Assembly (NCBI RefSeq): GCF_019399895.1
Contig: NC_091867.1
Coordinates: forward strand, 4,092,001 to 4,156,000
Source: Cardiocondyla obscurior
Lineage: Eukaryota > Arthropoda > Insecta > Hymenoptera > Formicidae
Direction: 5' to 3'
Length of the DNA stretch: 64,000 nt
In this document: positions 1-13,750 of the stretch, piece after piece
How positions within the stretch are numbered: position 1 is the first letter of the stretch
Layout: the number at the start of each line of letters is the position of its first letter
Notes under the pieces: model-generated
The model's database searches: none
The model's input: the letters and a program-made list of their open reading frames with translations, nothing else
Told to the model about the DNA's origin: nothing
Position numbers and translations under genes: made by a program

Positions 1-1080
1 TCCCGAGCGGGAATTATCGAGCCCACGCAATATCGTTGCGGATATTGTTTTCGACGCGAAACAGCGCGAGCGTCGCGTCTAGGGTGGCGCCGGCGATGAC
101 AATGGCGAAAACGTTGCCGCACGAGCCAGACGGAGAGACGAAGGGAAAGCGAAAGGGCCTTTCCGCCCGAGGAGGGCAACATGCGAAGAAAAGGAGAATG
201 TGCGTGCGAGCAAACGAGAAAGGAGAACCTGCACGGTGGTGGGCCGAAGGGGCGCGTTATTGTCGTCGCAGCGCGAGACCATTCTCTCGCGACTAGCAGT
301 CAATCAGAGCCTCGCAACGGCGGTGCCGTTCGTTCGTTCAGTCAGTCAGTCAGTCAACTAGTCTGCCAACCACCAACCCAACCAGCCGAGCCGAAGTAGT
401 CGCGGTGGTTGCCGACCTACCGAGCATGGAAATACAATTACCACGCCAGGAACACTATGCCTCGCAGCTCCACCATTACGACCGGCAAGCGCGACCCCGC
501 CACCGTTCCCGGAGTCGTAATGACGCCTGATTGTGTAACGCCGGTAGGGATATTGGGTTAAATAAACAATATTAAATCCGCAAACGCGCGGGTGGGATTG
601 GCGTCTCGCCGCTTACATCTCCGTGCGCCGAAGACGACGACGTTCGCCAGACAGAGGGCGGATTCTTACGTTTGCGCGTCTCGCGTTGCCGCCGACTACC
701 GCGTTATCGTATACCGAACTGTTAGCGGCTAAAACAATAAGCGCGCGCGTCGTCCCTTCGCCTGTCGGAACGAATGCGGGGGCCCGGGAAATTGAAGCCG
801 GGACGCAGGGGTTGCGCGCCGCTTGCAACACGCTTAATGCGCCAAAGCGGAGCACGGTAATAGCTGCCGGTGATTTATGAGAGCGCGCAAGAGGGCACAT
901 GCGGTTGCACTGATCGCGATTTTCGCTGCGCCAAGCAATGATTTATCAACTCGCGCGTTAGGATACAAATAAAAATCGCTGTTCCCACTTATCACCGCCG
1001 TGATACTATGTACAAGTGTACTATTAGCCGTTGCCAGCAATCACTTATCCGCGCTTTCCTCAACACGTATAATATCGCCT
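1..1080. other. CpG-rich non-coding block
   Basis: This block is GC- and CpG-rich. Short frames on both strands overlap each other and none looks like a protein. A tetranucleotide tract lies at 327-390. I see no splice chain, RNA gene or transposon end. It may be intergenic or part of a large intron. Confidence 0.5.
327..390. repeat. Tetranucleotide tract (CGTT)n-(CAGT)n followed by CCAA-rich DNA
   Basis: Three CGTT units run into four CAGT units (339-355), followed by CCAA/CCAG-type degenerate repeats to about 390. A similar series (CGTT-like, then CCAAC-type) occurs at 26,840-26,885. Confidence 0.8.
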
Positions 1081-4000
1081 ATTAATTTATGCGCAATGCA
1101 TATGCATATGCATATACGTAGATGAATACCTTATATGATAAATAATTTACAATACGCACATATATTTATCTTGCGGAATTAATGATCCGGTACCACGCGC
1201 GCGCGCGTGTCAGATCGGTGAGACGTTATCGATATCATATTTGACAGCGGTAATTAAAGTTTTCGCAAAGCAATTGTCTTTTACAGTTACTCGAGACCGG
1301 CGACGCGTAGCAGAAATACTATTTCTGGCGTGATGTGTAAATGATTGTTAGCCGAGGACCTCCGTGCCGGTTTTTATAGCGCGTAAGATTTAATGTCAAA
1401 TGCACTTAACAAGCAATTCAATTAGAAAACATCGCGAGGGCCCCGAGTAGTAAAGATAATGGAGGCAAAAGTACGAATTTATTTTTACGGCGAATTATCC
1501 CGGTGGCTACACAGGAATGGAACTAATAACAATTTACAGACCCTTTCGGCGCTGGTCGCAACATTTTCGAAACAACTATAATAACAACGGTGGATGCGTG
1601 TACCTCCGCTAGAATGGCTAGACATAAATAAGAATGATAATAACGATTACTGCAGTTTTTGCCCGACCGTTGTTAAGCTCTCCGCTCTCTCTCTCCGCGT
1701 CGCCGGCATTAATTCCGTTTAATTGCAGAATCCCGGATGCTTTAAGTGCCGCAGATACGCGGGCATGTAGGGTCGCAGTTTCCACAATCGTCGTCATTTA
1801 CGATATTGTTGCAATGCTAACCTGTCATAATATTTACGACGCGGAATAAATTTGCATACGAAGCGCGTTTTATTTTTCGCGGCCAATCCCGCTCGGAAAG
1901 AGAACTCGCTCGATCGATCACTATGGAAGATTCAAGGCAATCTCATTCCTCGCGGTAAAGACGATACTTGCTCGGAGACACGACGATGATCGAACGAAGA
2001 ATTTTATTTCGTTCCTTTTTCCAGAGCGGACTTGACGTGCACGTGAATTAAAACTGATAAAGATATAAATCAAGCGAGGCTCGTTTCCGTCTTAAATCCT
2101 AGGGTTGCCGATTATTTTGTACTTATTATCTAACACTTTTTATTCAAAGTTTGCTGTCAATAAACTCGACCGGAATACCAAGAAGCATAATTCGTAGTGT
2201 TACTCTGAAAGCTTTAGTACTTCATGTAAATTGTGTTTATCGAACGGTGGATGACCCATAGTTTTCGCATATTTTCGGTGGCTCGAAGCGCAATATCACG
2301 ATCAATTACTATCAATACCGGGAAGAGTCTCATAATTCGCAGGTGCCCGTGGAACGTATTATTTACGCGAGGCTCGAGGCACCTCGTGATTACGTTACCA
2401 CGCAGGGAAACAAAAAAGTCAAAGGACAACCCTTCATTTACTCGTCCTTTGTAAGTGGTTACCCAGCAATTCGTATGCATCAAAAGAAACTGCATTCGGT
2501 CACTCCACGGTTTATCATTAGAACACAACAGATGTTTGCGCGCGGCGTAATTTCTGCAAGCGCGTTAATAATTTTTGTATTTTTTTTTTCATAATAATTG
2601 TAATATTATCCCGTCCGATAAAAAGGTCAATTTCACGAGAAAATGCCATTTCTCTTGACAGGAATGTAAATTATTCTCTATTTGGCTGCCTATTATACAA
2701 GCTGGTAATCGCAGTGTAGAATCAGTCGAAGCGTATTTGGGACAGGCGGTCTAATTATTGCCGACATTATTAACCTCGATGAGAGTGGGGTTCGCGCGGA
2801 AGATGAAGGTTGAGTGAATGGGTGTCGGAGGGCGAAAAGGCGATAGATGGTTGCTCGGAGACGTCGGTTGAAGGAGCGTTTGCGAGTAAGGAGAAGGAAG
2901 CCGGAGGTTGCTGGCTTCGGCTATAGACGCCGCATTATGTCTTCGTTCGCCTTGCTTGCAACGCACCGTGTGACGTGACGTGAGTGTTCCAGACAACCTA
3001 ATTACATCACAACATAGCACACCGTCATGCGCTACCGTCTCGCGCGCACTACCAGCCGCCTTATAAACCGCCTTTCCTCTGAGCTACCCCTCGCTTTCAC
3101 CTTCACCCCTTGGCATCCAATCGTCTCTCGCACTCCGCGACACCCTCTAACCGACGTGTCTTCGGATGAAACAGTCGCTCATGAGTATATAATACGCGCG
3201 CGCTAGACAGACGACATCCTAAATTCCAAAACGTTATCGTAGCAGAAATGCCTAAATATAGCTGCCACAATTATGTCGAATATCGAGGATATAATAGCAG
3301 ATTCTGAGAAAACAGTACACGTCTCAAATAAGAAATTATGCAAATATAAAATAATATTATTAATTATAATTTATTCGTGTAAATAATAGTAATAAATTAA
3401 ATTAAAATTTCAGATATTTTTAAGTTAAGTGTCATTTACAAAAATTACTTTTTAATAATCAAAATGCACATCCGACTTGTATGTAGATTGCAATATTGAA
3501 TAGATCCGTTTTACTTAGATGAGCAAATATTTCTTAATAACCAACATTGTACGTGGCAAGCGTCCATGCAGAAAATAAACATGCACCGGCTGCATGGCAC
3601 GAAGGGGCGTGAATGGGCGCCATTCATAATACAAATGATGAAAGTGCATCGCATTGCAGGCTAACCATGCCCTTTCGTTGCACTTTCGCTGATATCTAAT
3701 TGTAAGCCGAGTCAAGGGCGTTCGTGATCACGGCGATAGGCTTAAATCTCGCCAAGTTATCACTGACGCTATCTACAATCGTAAAGCACGGCCGGCGCCA
3801 TGAGAAAGAACAGTTACCTTGCACTCAAAATCGTTTAATACAAATACGACGATACACCGAGATGCTGCGGCGCGCAATAAGTTACTATGGCAAGCTAATT
3901 AACAGGCTGAACGTTCAATAGATTACGAGAAAAATGCAACATCACAGTTACCACCTTTTATTCTCGCTCAGGCTTTTATTATCGAGCTTTGTTGTGTCAT

Positions 4001-5220
4001 AAATTAATGTCCTTTCGCAATTGATCGAAAGTACATTGGTAAAATGCTAAAACTTGTAATAATTACGTAAAATGCAGCTAACAAGAATAAGTTACGCTTG
4101 AAAATAATATACTATCAATTGTCGATTAATTAATGCGTTAATCGATACATACAAGCAATAAGTTATCATTTATCATGTGATATATCACGTAATATTTATA
4201 ATATTGTGTGCAGTTTATATGTGTTTGTATATGCATTGATTAGACGTGCGATTACAAATGCAAACCGATTACGCGGCGACGAGGAATTATCCGTCTCTGA
4301 GTCAGTACGTTATTGAGACCCAACGATTGAGAAGTAACTGGCTGAAGTAAATATCCATCACTCTCAGCACGTATCCGATTACCTGTATCTAAGTAAAATT
4401 ACGAACGCCAACGTAAATCGTTCTCTATTAATACGCTCCGTTGATCTACGACCCTACCTAGCATCTTCCTATTCCTCGACGTCAGAGTTTTACGTTATCA
4501 TGTTTTGCACAATGCCATGTTCTTACCGGAGTATCTTTATATTATCGCAATTAACGTGTATGACGATCAGATAAATAAACCATATTACAGAAACATAATT
4601 TTTTGTTTTTTTTTTTAATTACAAACTTATCTTTACCTGTGAGTAATAAAATTTGACAACTTTTTAATTTCAAATAAATGCACGACCCACGGTAACGTCG
4701 CAAATAAAGCAATTAATTAAACTTCCATTATTTTATTTAAGTACATTTACGCGCACCAGGTTCTTAAATTATTCACATTGCGTGCGAATAAACGAACCTC
4801 ATATTTCACGAATAATATTTACGTACATACGTACGTTTTAGCTATAGAAACAGATCTCTGTGAAAGTGCACGGTGCAACGAGGTAGCCTTTTTTCGTAAT
4901 TATCCCAATATTAATCTCAGTAAAAGAGCTCGCGTAGGCACACCGAGATGAGTGTGCTCTTTCAACGAACTATCAAGAACAGCGCAACCTGTTCTCGCAA
5001 CATGTTTGGTCAGCAGGTAAAGCAACGCATAGCCTTAATAAAGAAGTTGCGGAACGAAATACGTAGAGAAATATATCGAGCCGTTATAAAAACTGCAAGA
5101 TCGTAACACAGTGCGGGACAGATCAATGCGCGTTCGGAATAAGTTATAGGTACCGCGAGTATCAGCAATGGCCATGTGAGAGGCGAATTCACGAGGCGAC
5201 GCCGAAATAACATATTACAA
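1081..5220. other. Mostly AT-rich non-coding stretch
   Basis: The stretch is AT-rich with a more GC-rich patch at 2,760-3,200. A run of ATGCAT units lies at about 1,096-1,115 and a single DREF-type site (TATCGATA) at 1,227-1,234. An isolated donor-like gtgagt at about 2,979 has no convincing partner acceptor. No frame resembles a known protein. Confidence 0.5.
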
Positions 5221-8200
5221 AAATCGTTTTTACTAAATAGACGTTAATGAAGCATTTCGAAGCGCATTCAAAAGCGGAATTATGTCCCACGGCAATCGTC
5301 AGAAAAGTACGTGCGTGGGCACCAGGCCGCATTTTCGCACACCGACACGTGCGCCGGCGATAATTATTTTATCCCCGTTCCTCTATCCCCGCCAGGCATT
5401 TTTCACGCGGAAAATCGAAATGGAACGGTTGCAGCGTGCCTTCTGCGCCTATCCTAACATGGCAAGCTCACCCGCGGGTGATCGATGTTCCTTGGGCCGC
5501 CGCCATATCTCACCGCATGTCACATTCCGCGAAATCCATCGATCGATGTGCGCGGAATATAATATGTAGCACCGCGATCGGATTGGCCGGGAGCGTCAGG
5601 TAGCGCGGCCGCAAGAAATTGCACGGCGCTGCCATTCCTGAATCGAGGCGCACAGTAGCCGCACGTCTCGACAACTTGATTAATAGCCTTAATTAAGATA
5701 TTTAATTGCCTTTATTTTTATTTCCTGCCGTGTTGCACATAATGGCGACGTCGCGACAGCACGAGGAGGGAACGGCAGACCCGGCCAAGAGGTTCGGTCG
5801 CGACGAGAACACCGACTCTCGCGAAAGCGTCGGGAGAAAACCACCGGCTCTCGAGAAGCACGTCGTAAGCCTTGCATTTTGATTGTACGCTCGCATTGTG
5901 ACAGCGCATCTCGTTTATCGCTGCTATATTTAGTTGAGGACGTTTGTATTTTATTTATTTTATACTATCGTCAGTTGTACTTTTGATAATAGCAGTATTT
6001 AATTTATATAACTTAAGCCTACGTTTGTTACGCAACTCGGCGCGCGTGGAGCAGACGCGCGGATACTCAATAACATCGTAAATCCTTGATCCGCCGTTTG
6101 ACGGTAGCTTGGAACAATACGGGTAATCACGTATGAAGGAATCAGTGATTGTTTCATTTTCGGTGTGTGCGCGCGCGTGTGAGAGGAGAGGGTATGTCTG
6201 TCCAAGCCTGAGGAGAAAAGCGAGGTGTCAACTTCCAGACGCGCGCACAGACACCACTGTCTTTATCCGCCCCCTTTCGTTTATCTCGGACGGTCACCTT
6301 CGTGTTTCGTCCGTGCACGTACGACGGGAGGACCAGACTAACGGATGGATGGATAGGTGGACGAACGGACGGACGAACGAACGTGCCAGCTTTCGTGGCT
6401 CACCGACTGCTTTAGGGGTGGCTTCGTAGGAGTTGTGGGTGGGCGACGTGAGGCGTGCGAGCCGGGCATACGTGTGTGTTTCTGGGGTGCGGAGGAAACG
6501 TGTGGGAGCGAGATGCGGTGGTTGGAGCAGCTCTCAGAATGGAACAATCAGCCGAGAATCAAGCGACCACTTGTTCTATATGCAGGGACGACGGACGCCG
6601 GTCGCTCCTCGAAGTACTCCGCTCGGCGCCAGCCCGAACAATAGAGACCGTGACAATTATTGCAATTACCGCCGAAACTCCCGGAGAGAACGCGAGAGCG
6701 GCAAGGATACACCCGTCGCTAAGCCGTACCATTTCGATGCAAATCTAAGCTGGTCGTTGCTCGCGCGTATAAACGCGCCAAGTGGCGTCTCTCGTGTTAG
6801 ACCGGCCCTCACGTTTGCACGTACAAATTTTCGAGCAACAATAAGTAAATACGACTGCACTGACAATCGTTTTACGTAATAAACGAGCGTTTTCTTCAAA
6901 TTATCAGATTTTAATTATTGCTAAGCCAGTTTAACAGTAGAAACTTTGATACATTGAATTAAATCTCAACTTGGATTATAGTAGGTACATAGATTATAAC
7001 ATATCAATGAAGTAGAGATAAAGGCAAATGGAGAAAACTGGTTTATAGATAACGTGCTGCATATTCAGCAATGCTAATAAATAAACTTCAATTCGATTGT
7101 GCACATTTAGCTAGCTAAAATCACTGAAATTTATTTTGTGCCGATAGATATTATCATGTAAATAACAAGTTTATGGTCTTGATTGCCAGTAATCGCTACT
7201 TACTGTTGATTTTTCGAAAATACGGCAAACGTGTATTGATTTCGAATATTACATTCCGTTAACGTTTTTTAAGCTGACTTTAATGGACAATTTTTTTTTT
7301 TAATGCAGATTTTTATTTCTCGTTACATCGGCAATTATTATTAATCTTTATGAAAAAATTATAACAGCAAAAAATGTCATGCGACAGCGAATGCCGAAAT
7401 CATAAAGAATAAAAAATACTAGAACAACTACATGGCTACGTCTCTATAGAGTCAAAAGAAAAAATTTCTAAAGAACGCGTTAGTATGCGTGGTATATAAT
7501 ATGTCATTGCGCGTACGTATACAGTTTCGACTAACGATGGTTAAAGAAGACTCGGAAAAAAGAAATAAAGAGAGACTGTCGAAAAAAAAGAAGAAAAAAG
7601 GAAAGGGTATGAACGGAATGAGAGATCGGAAGTCAGCGTACACGAGCTCTGTGTGTAAACGACAATGCTACCGGTGGTGCTGATAAAGTGTCGCGCCGCT
7701 CGGGGAGAGCAGGACGATCTCGCCCTCACATCTTCGCGCGGAGGGCGCCAGCCACCCTCCACGACGGTTATTGTTGCGGTTAGTGGCAACCCTCCGATGA
7801 CGAAGTTAATTGGGCAACGATTGTGCGCCGGATACGCTGTTTTCCTTTCTCCCCGCGAGGTACGTTTACCCACGAACGATGAAAGTCTCATTACGAGAAC
7901 AAAGATCATGTGCACCCTTCCGTCTTTGAAAATTCAACCGCCGAGAACTTTCGTGGCCAATGTTAGGTCATTTAGAGATATCTCGGCACGGCTCAGCGAT
8001 TTCTTTTTTAATTAATTCATATTTTTATATATGATTAAAGTTATTAAAAATATATAATTGTTAATATACCGAGATTGTTACTGTAAAGTACAAAGTAATC
8101 TTGCTCGCTACTTTAATTTGCATTTTCCAATAACTAATATTAATGACTTTTAAATAAATCGAAATAAATTTAAATGAAGTTTTTTCGCTGAGAAATATAC

Positions 8201-8223
8201 GAGCAATATACTTAATTATTTTT
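5221..8223. other. Alternating CpG-rich and AT-rich non-coding DNA
   Basis: GC-rich patches lie at about 5,280-5,560, 6,130-6,880 and 7,650-7,910, separated by AT-rich DNA. Overlapping frames of 60-148 codons occur in the GC patches on both strands and are Arg/Ser-rich, as expected from composition. A GGAT/GGAC/CGAA tetranucleotide tract lies at 6,342-6,383. I recognise no gene. Confidence 0.5.
6342..6383. repeat. Degenerate GGAT/GGAC/CGAA tetranucleotide repeat
   Basis: Units of GGAT, GGAC and CGAA alternate over about 42 nt. This is a simple-sequence tract with no coding meaning that I can see. Confidence 0.8.
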
Positions 8224-8595
8224 TTATTGTGTAAAAAAAAAAAAATATATAAGGAGTTTGATTAAGCGACACGCTTTCTGATTTCTCGTCTCAGATACTG
8301 TAATGGCTATCGCGAGAATGTTCATATCTGAGCGATCAATACTAAACTCCCTGCCATTGATTTGTACCATAATTGCATTTACTTGGGCGTTTTCGCACAG
8401 AAACCCAGTGACATTGACGTTAGCCCTCGGGCTGCCCGACCAATCCCCCTGTAATCCACTAACACTAACCCTACGCAGCAAGAATGAAAACTGACCTTCC
8501 GTGTGCGTAGGCATTGTAATTGCTGACACGCTGTATGTTAAATCCGACGATAAATCAAGAACCTCGGTAATGTATAGTAAAATATACACTGACAT
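8224..8595 (-). CDS. Unrecognised 123-codon ORF in a GC island (low confidence)
   Basis: This is a complete frame from a true ATG (8,593-8,595) to a TAA (8,224-8,226), with an in-frame stop directly upstream of the ATG. It almost fills a block of moderate GC content bounded by very AT-rich DNA on both sides. Unlike most frames here it is not Arg/Ser-rich. Its middle part is rich in Val, Asn, Ile and Gly and would fit a beta-rich fold. No signal peptide or membrane segment is obvious, and the last ten or so residues come from a T-run and look non-coding. The stop overlaps an AATAAA motif. I do not recognise the family. It could be a short gene, a single exon, a relic of an inserted gene, or chance, because a frame of this length is not rare in 64 kb. 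Confidence 0.22.
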   Translation of the reverse strand: MSVYILLYITEVLDLSSDLTYSVSAITMPTHTEGQFSFLLRRVSVSGLQGDWSGSPRANVNVTGFLCENAQVNAIMVQINGREFSIDRSDMNILAIAITVSETRNQKACRLIKLLIYFFFFTQ

Positions 8596-11500
8596 TTATT
8601 AATTAACAGAAATTAATTCGTGTTCCATATAAATTACTCTGCGACGTTTCATATTGTACATTTGAATTATGAGAATAGCTTTCTATTCCACTCTAAGTAA
8701 TTAATATTGTTAAATATGTTGTAAAAATATTTTTTTTTTTTTAAGAAACTTTCTTAACTTCTGAGTTATGCAGGACGTCTACTAACGATTTTCATAAAAG
8801 TTTATGTTCTTAACAAGATCATTTTAGATTGTAAATTAATTTTATCAATTTACGTGTATAACAATATATGCGCAAGATTGAAATGAAAAAAATTAATTCC
8901 CCGCGTAAAAATAATAATTACTTTTTAAATAAGTTTTGTGAAATACATGTTGGCCGTAACTTCCAATTCTAACCACGTTTGCCGTATATTTCTTTATCGC
9001 ACAGAAAGCAATTTCCACAAGGAAACGAGTGACTTAATTTTATCGGAAAAATACTAATATAGAACAAGTTGTCGAACGCTGATCATGCTGTAAGAGCCAC
9101 CCCATCTCGCTCTTCCCGCCAATAATGAGATTTTATGCTCGCCCGTAACGAAATAAATATTCTTTTATTTCACGTTACATTGGCCGGGGCGTATCTTTCG
9201 TTCCGGCTCACCGAGCGCATTACCTCGAAAGGACGTAGCGTTTAAACGACAAAGCCTCACTTCCGGCGCTCGGACAGGCGCAACGATTGCACCATCGTGT
9301 TTCGGCGAGGCGAATTACAGCGATAGGAAGGGTGCATAACGACTAAACGGACAATCGTCGACGCATCCGGACGGATCGCAAGCGCACGATGCGCCGGGGC
9401 ACGTGGAAGAACAGAGAGGCGACGTGCTGTCCGAAGAAGAACGAGGAAGGGAAACGTGTCCCTCTCAGCGGGCAGCAGCTCGTTACTCGCGACCCGCGGC
9501 TCACCGTCTCGTGGAATCGCGTCTGCGACTACCAGACACGATTGTACTACACGACGCACACGCTGGGAGCGTAGACTCTTATATTATCGCGTATCAAATA
9601 TCACTATCTTTCCCTTTCTTTCTTTCTTTCTCTTTCTCTTTCTTGGCAAGTCAGCCGGGAATACCCGGCGCATCAATGCGCTACATCGCTGATTACGGCA
9701 TTACATCGCGCGGACGGCTGTTTCTGATACCTACGCATTTTCTACAATTCCTTTTAGGGGTACAGCCTGCCATTTTCAGCACCGATAAGAACTATTTTCC
9801 ATTAGAATTATTTAAGATCGCTCGCGAGATGCGAGGATCGTCCACGCGGATGTATCAAGGTAAATTCCGAGGTCCACGTGAATACAGATGTGATAACTTT
9901 CCAGTAGTTATCGATTACGTCTAAAGGTCTCGTCTCATAAAACGCGTAACGATTGCGCAAAATTAAGATCAGGTTACGAAAGTTCGTTTCAGCCCCGCTG
10001 GCGTTCTTCCGCGTTTGCCGATATGTTAAGGAAGACTTAATTTTTCCCGTGGCTTACTTTACCACATATATCTAATCGTTGAGCGTCAATTTATGCCACG
10101 CGGTGCTCCTGTAACGACCTCGAATCGCGAGGGATAAAACGAAGGCGCTGCAGCCGTCTCTCGTGTTGATGGCGAAAGAAGCCCTGTAGCGCGACGCCTA
10201 ACGTATCGGTCTGGAACACGCGTCCCGTGCACGGAATCGCACACGAGCGTGTGCATAAAATCCACGGTGGTAATACCACAGTGGCACGCAAGCGAACGGG
10301 CGCCGTCCGACGACTCGGCATTGTTCTCTGGGGGAGGGCTCGCCGCCGCTAATTGCGCATTGTATACCATTGTTGCTCTCAACCGGTTAACTCCTATCGA
10401 TCTGCTATCTTTATATAAAGTAACGCAAAACAACGTAATTAATTGCCAGTCTCCCGAGCATTGTTAGACGATAAATAACACGACGGGGCCTACGTCCAAT
10501 TAAAATATTCAGTAAGACAAACAACAATGGGACGACCCTCCTCCACGGCTCCTTCGGTGCGTGCTTCTCGACCGCTTCTTCCTATCCGGTCGCGGCCGGC
10601 GCGGTTGGACGGTCCCGCCGTCTTTTCTTCTCCACCTCGGAAGATCTTCGCATGCGTTCTCCCGGCGGTTAAGCCCGCGCGCGCAGGTGGAAAAGATACG
10701 AGCCTGTACCTGCGACTAACACAAAAACAAAATGTGATATTCCCCGCGCGGTGTAATCACTGCTATCCCCGGATCGGCGGAATGAGAGTCTGCCTTTTAT
10801 TCGAGCGTACAATAGCGCTTGACATGTTATGAGAAACCGGACTTTACGTGGAATGAAAGACAGGAGATACGATCCTTCGTCGCACCTTGCGTATAAAGTG
10901 AATCTGAAAGCTAATCGAGAAATTTTAATCGCCCCGAAGCCTATACTGATTTAAATTAATTAAAACCACGTTAAGAATCATCCTGCCCGTGGAAAAATGA
11001 ATATCAAATCCCCAGGTAATATAACTCCAAGGGAATCTCGCCGTCGGCTCGCGCATTCCAGTTACGCATTATATTACGAAGCGTCGCGTTAAATAGGGTT
11101 TCTTGGTTTTTCGAATATATTATAGCGAAAATAGTTGATAATGTATTACGCTGCCGGAAGATAAATTTTAAACTTCTTTAGACACCCAGAAGAATTATTT
11201 TAATATCTAATCATTATGCGGTTAAAAGCAAACATATCAATGTTTCTCATAACATTCCTGTTCCAGGAAATTCCTCTTTCTATCCATCTCCGACTACGCA
11301 ATTAGGTAATTATATAAGCGTGCTTAAGTTTATCTCGCTACATTTACAAGAAACTACCGTTATTCTTAGACTCGCTCATTGCGGCATGTGCATATGATTA
11401 GAGAAATTGAACGAGAGGAAATCTAAAATGACATTAGTGCCGGTGCGATCCGCATTTAGCAATAATTAATTTTCCTACCTGCCCGGGGAACGCTCGGGGC

Positions 11501-13750
11501 ACGAGTAACCGGCGAACTTTTCCGTGCTTATTCTCGCCTTCGTTGCACGATGTCTAAACGTCTTGATTACAGGTTATCCGTCGGTGTCCACTTTCTAACG
11601 CGGCGTATCTATATTATAGCCGTTTTTTCTCAATTCGGCTCCGGGTGAAACTCGAATCACAGTCCGATAAGCGCGCGGCGATACGCACCGCTCGTCGCGG
11701 TTGCGCAAGGCATCTACTCTTGTTCCGACGCTCGATATGCTAGCGAGACATTTTTCCGAATAGCAAATCTGCTCGTATCTTCTGACCAAGCCGCCGTAAC
11801 GAGATCGAGATTGGTCTCATTCACTTTTGCCGTAACCTCGGGTGATATCGCGCTCTATCCTTTTTGTCTCCTTTTTTCAACAACAATGACCGATAGTGAC
11901 CGATGTTCGGATTACGTGCGGCCGTCCGCAGAAGAAGCTGCCCCGATAAGTTAATCGTAAAACTCGGATTTGCGCTCCGGCATAAAGATACTTCAATCTT
12001 CGCGGCATAGCGCGCGCCTCTCATGGTTCCGTAGCTTCCGAGGAGAGCGCTGGTCTCGAGCGCGATACGCATGCCGGCAACTTATATCAGCAAGAAATTG
12101 CCTTCAGGAAACAAGGCATTCTGCATTCTCGCACGCTCTAACGATGTGGGCATCTTTCGAGACGAGAGCTCGGGCGCCTCCATCGCGGCCCGTCCATCTC
12201 GTCCGGATTTACGAAGTAACCGCGCACCGGCGAATGCACGTATGCACGTACGTCTATTATCACACATTAGTGGAAGCTGGGACGTTGGCGGTCAGCCGCG
12301 AATAATGCAAAATAAGCTCGCCCTCCCGACTATTGTAACGCGCCTGAATAAGAATGCGCTGTGCATCACACTTTTTTCACCTTGAATAAGAACCATGCGT
12401 CGTAAGCTCAATCCGCTACGTAATATGAATTTCTTCGTCCTTTCGAAAGACGTTTAGTTCGATAACGGACTTAACAAATATAAAATCTTTAGTGTAAGAG
12501 AAGTCATTAGTGAGTAAAGAAAAGCTTTCTAACTACAAACTATGCAACTATACAAATCTCGCCTACAGTTTCAGTTTTCCTCTTCGTTCGTTTATTCGTT
12601 CGTTCTATCTCTCCTCTTTCGCTCTTCCTTTTCGTCCTCTCCGTTCTTTCTTCTACCAATCTGCTTTCCGCTTCTCCATCTTATCTATGTATATATTTCA
12701 CTCTCTCCATCGAGCATCTTTCCTTTCTCGCTGACCGAGCGCGTTATTTATTGCCAACAGAAACAGCCGCGGAACTTAAAGCCCGTACGCGTGTACACTT
12801 TCTGTGTACGGCTTTTTACACCGCGCATTACAATGCACGCGCATGCAAGCATTACTCTGTCCGCGTGATTCATTACCGGCCAATCCTTCGGGCCCTTGAG
12901 AAAATACGGAAACTATAATTGCGCGAAACTTATGATGCGCACGGCGCCCGATACGCGAGCCCATTTCATGAATAACGTGCGAGCGCGACGTACGAGAACG
13001 CATAGGAGGCGTTTATGATCGCCGTGAGATCGTATCGCTCGATCTCTTCATTCGGCTATTCCGTTGCGGTCTTCGACCGTTCTCGTTGAACACTATGATT
13101 TGTAATCCTTATGTCATACGAGTCTCTATGGAAATTGCATTTCGAGCAACACTGATAAATGGATCCGTATAATTGCATTATTAGAAGAGCGCAATTGTGT
13201 GAGAACAATTACGTGTCTTTGAAATACTTGCGTAGAAAAAAGAAAAAAAAAAAGGGAAAAAAAAAGAAGAATTTTTACCTTACACCTAAAGAAAGCTTCG
13301 TCTCTTAAGAAATATTTTTTACGATCAAATTTTATTGCTTACTATAGAAATCTTATTACGAAACAGCGTGAAACATCGAGGTAATATAAGCATTCTCGAA
13401 GGCTTCGACATTAATAAAATTAAATTAACCTCGTTGTATAAAGATTCAATGTCCAGTTCCTGATATCATAGACAGTTCTTGGAATTTTTTTCTAACGCAA
13501 GAGCTTTGTGATCACTGATCCGACAGAGTAGATTGGTGCCTCTGTCGGTCTGTGAAAAAAAAAAGTAGATCGTTCTCGTACGTCACTTTTAATCTCGATC
13601 ACGCCTATTGCGCGTAGCTGAATTACGATGGAATATCGATGACCTATTTTCTATACCGCTTCGCCTACTCGACCAAAAAGCGGAGGTTAATTAGATGAAA
13701 CTTCCTTATTGCAATGCATCTTTCTACGAGGCTTTTTTTCCGAGTTAAAA
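8596..13750. other. Non-coding stretch, AT-rich then CpG-rich then mixed
   Basis: 8,596-9,240 is AT-rich, 9,241-10,830 CpG-rich, and the remainder mixed. A TTTC-rich tract lies at 9,609-9,644 and CGTT-like repeats near 12,580-12,605. Frames up to 173 codons (9,403-9,924, +) cross the TTTC tract and look compositional. No gene or RNA is recognised. Confidence 0.5.
9609..9644. repeat. (TTTC)n tract
   Basis: This is a pyrimidine-only simple repeat of TTTC units with minor variation. Confidence 0.8.

Noticed and set aside
1227..1234. DREF site TATCGATA as a promoter mark
   Set aside because: A single site in AT-rich DNA without any exon nearby is expected by chance.
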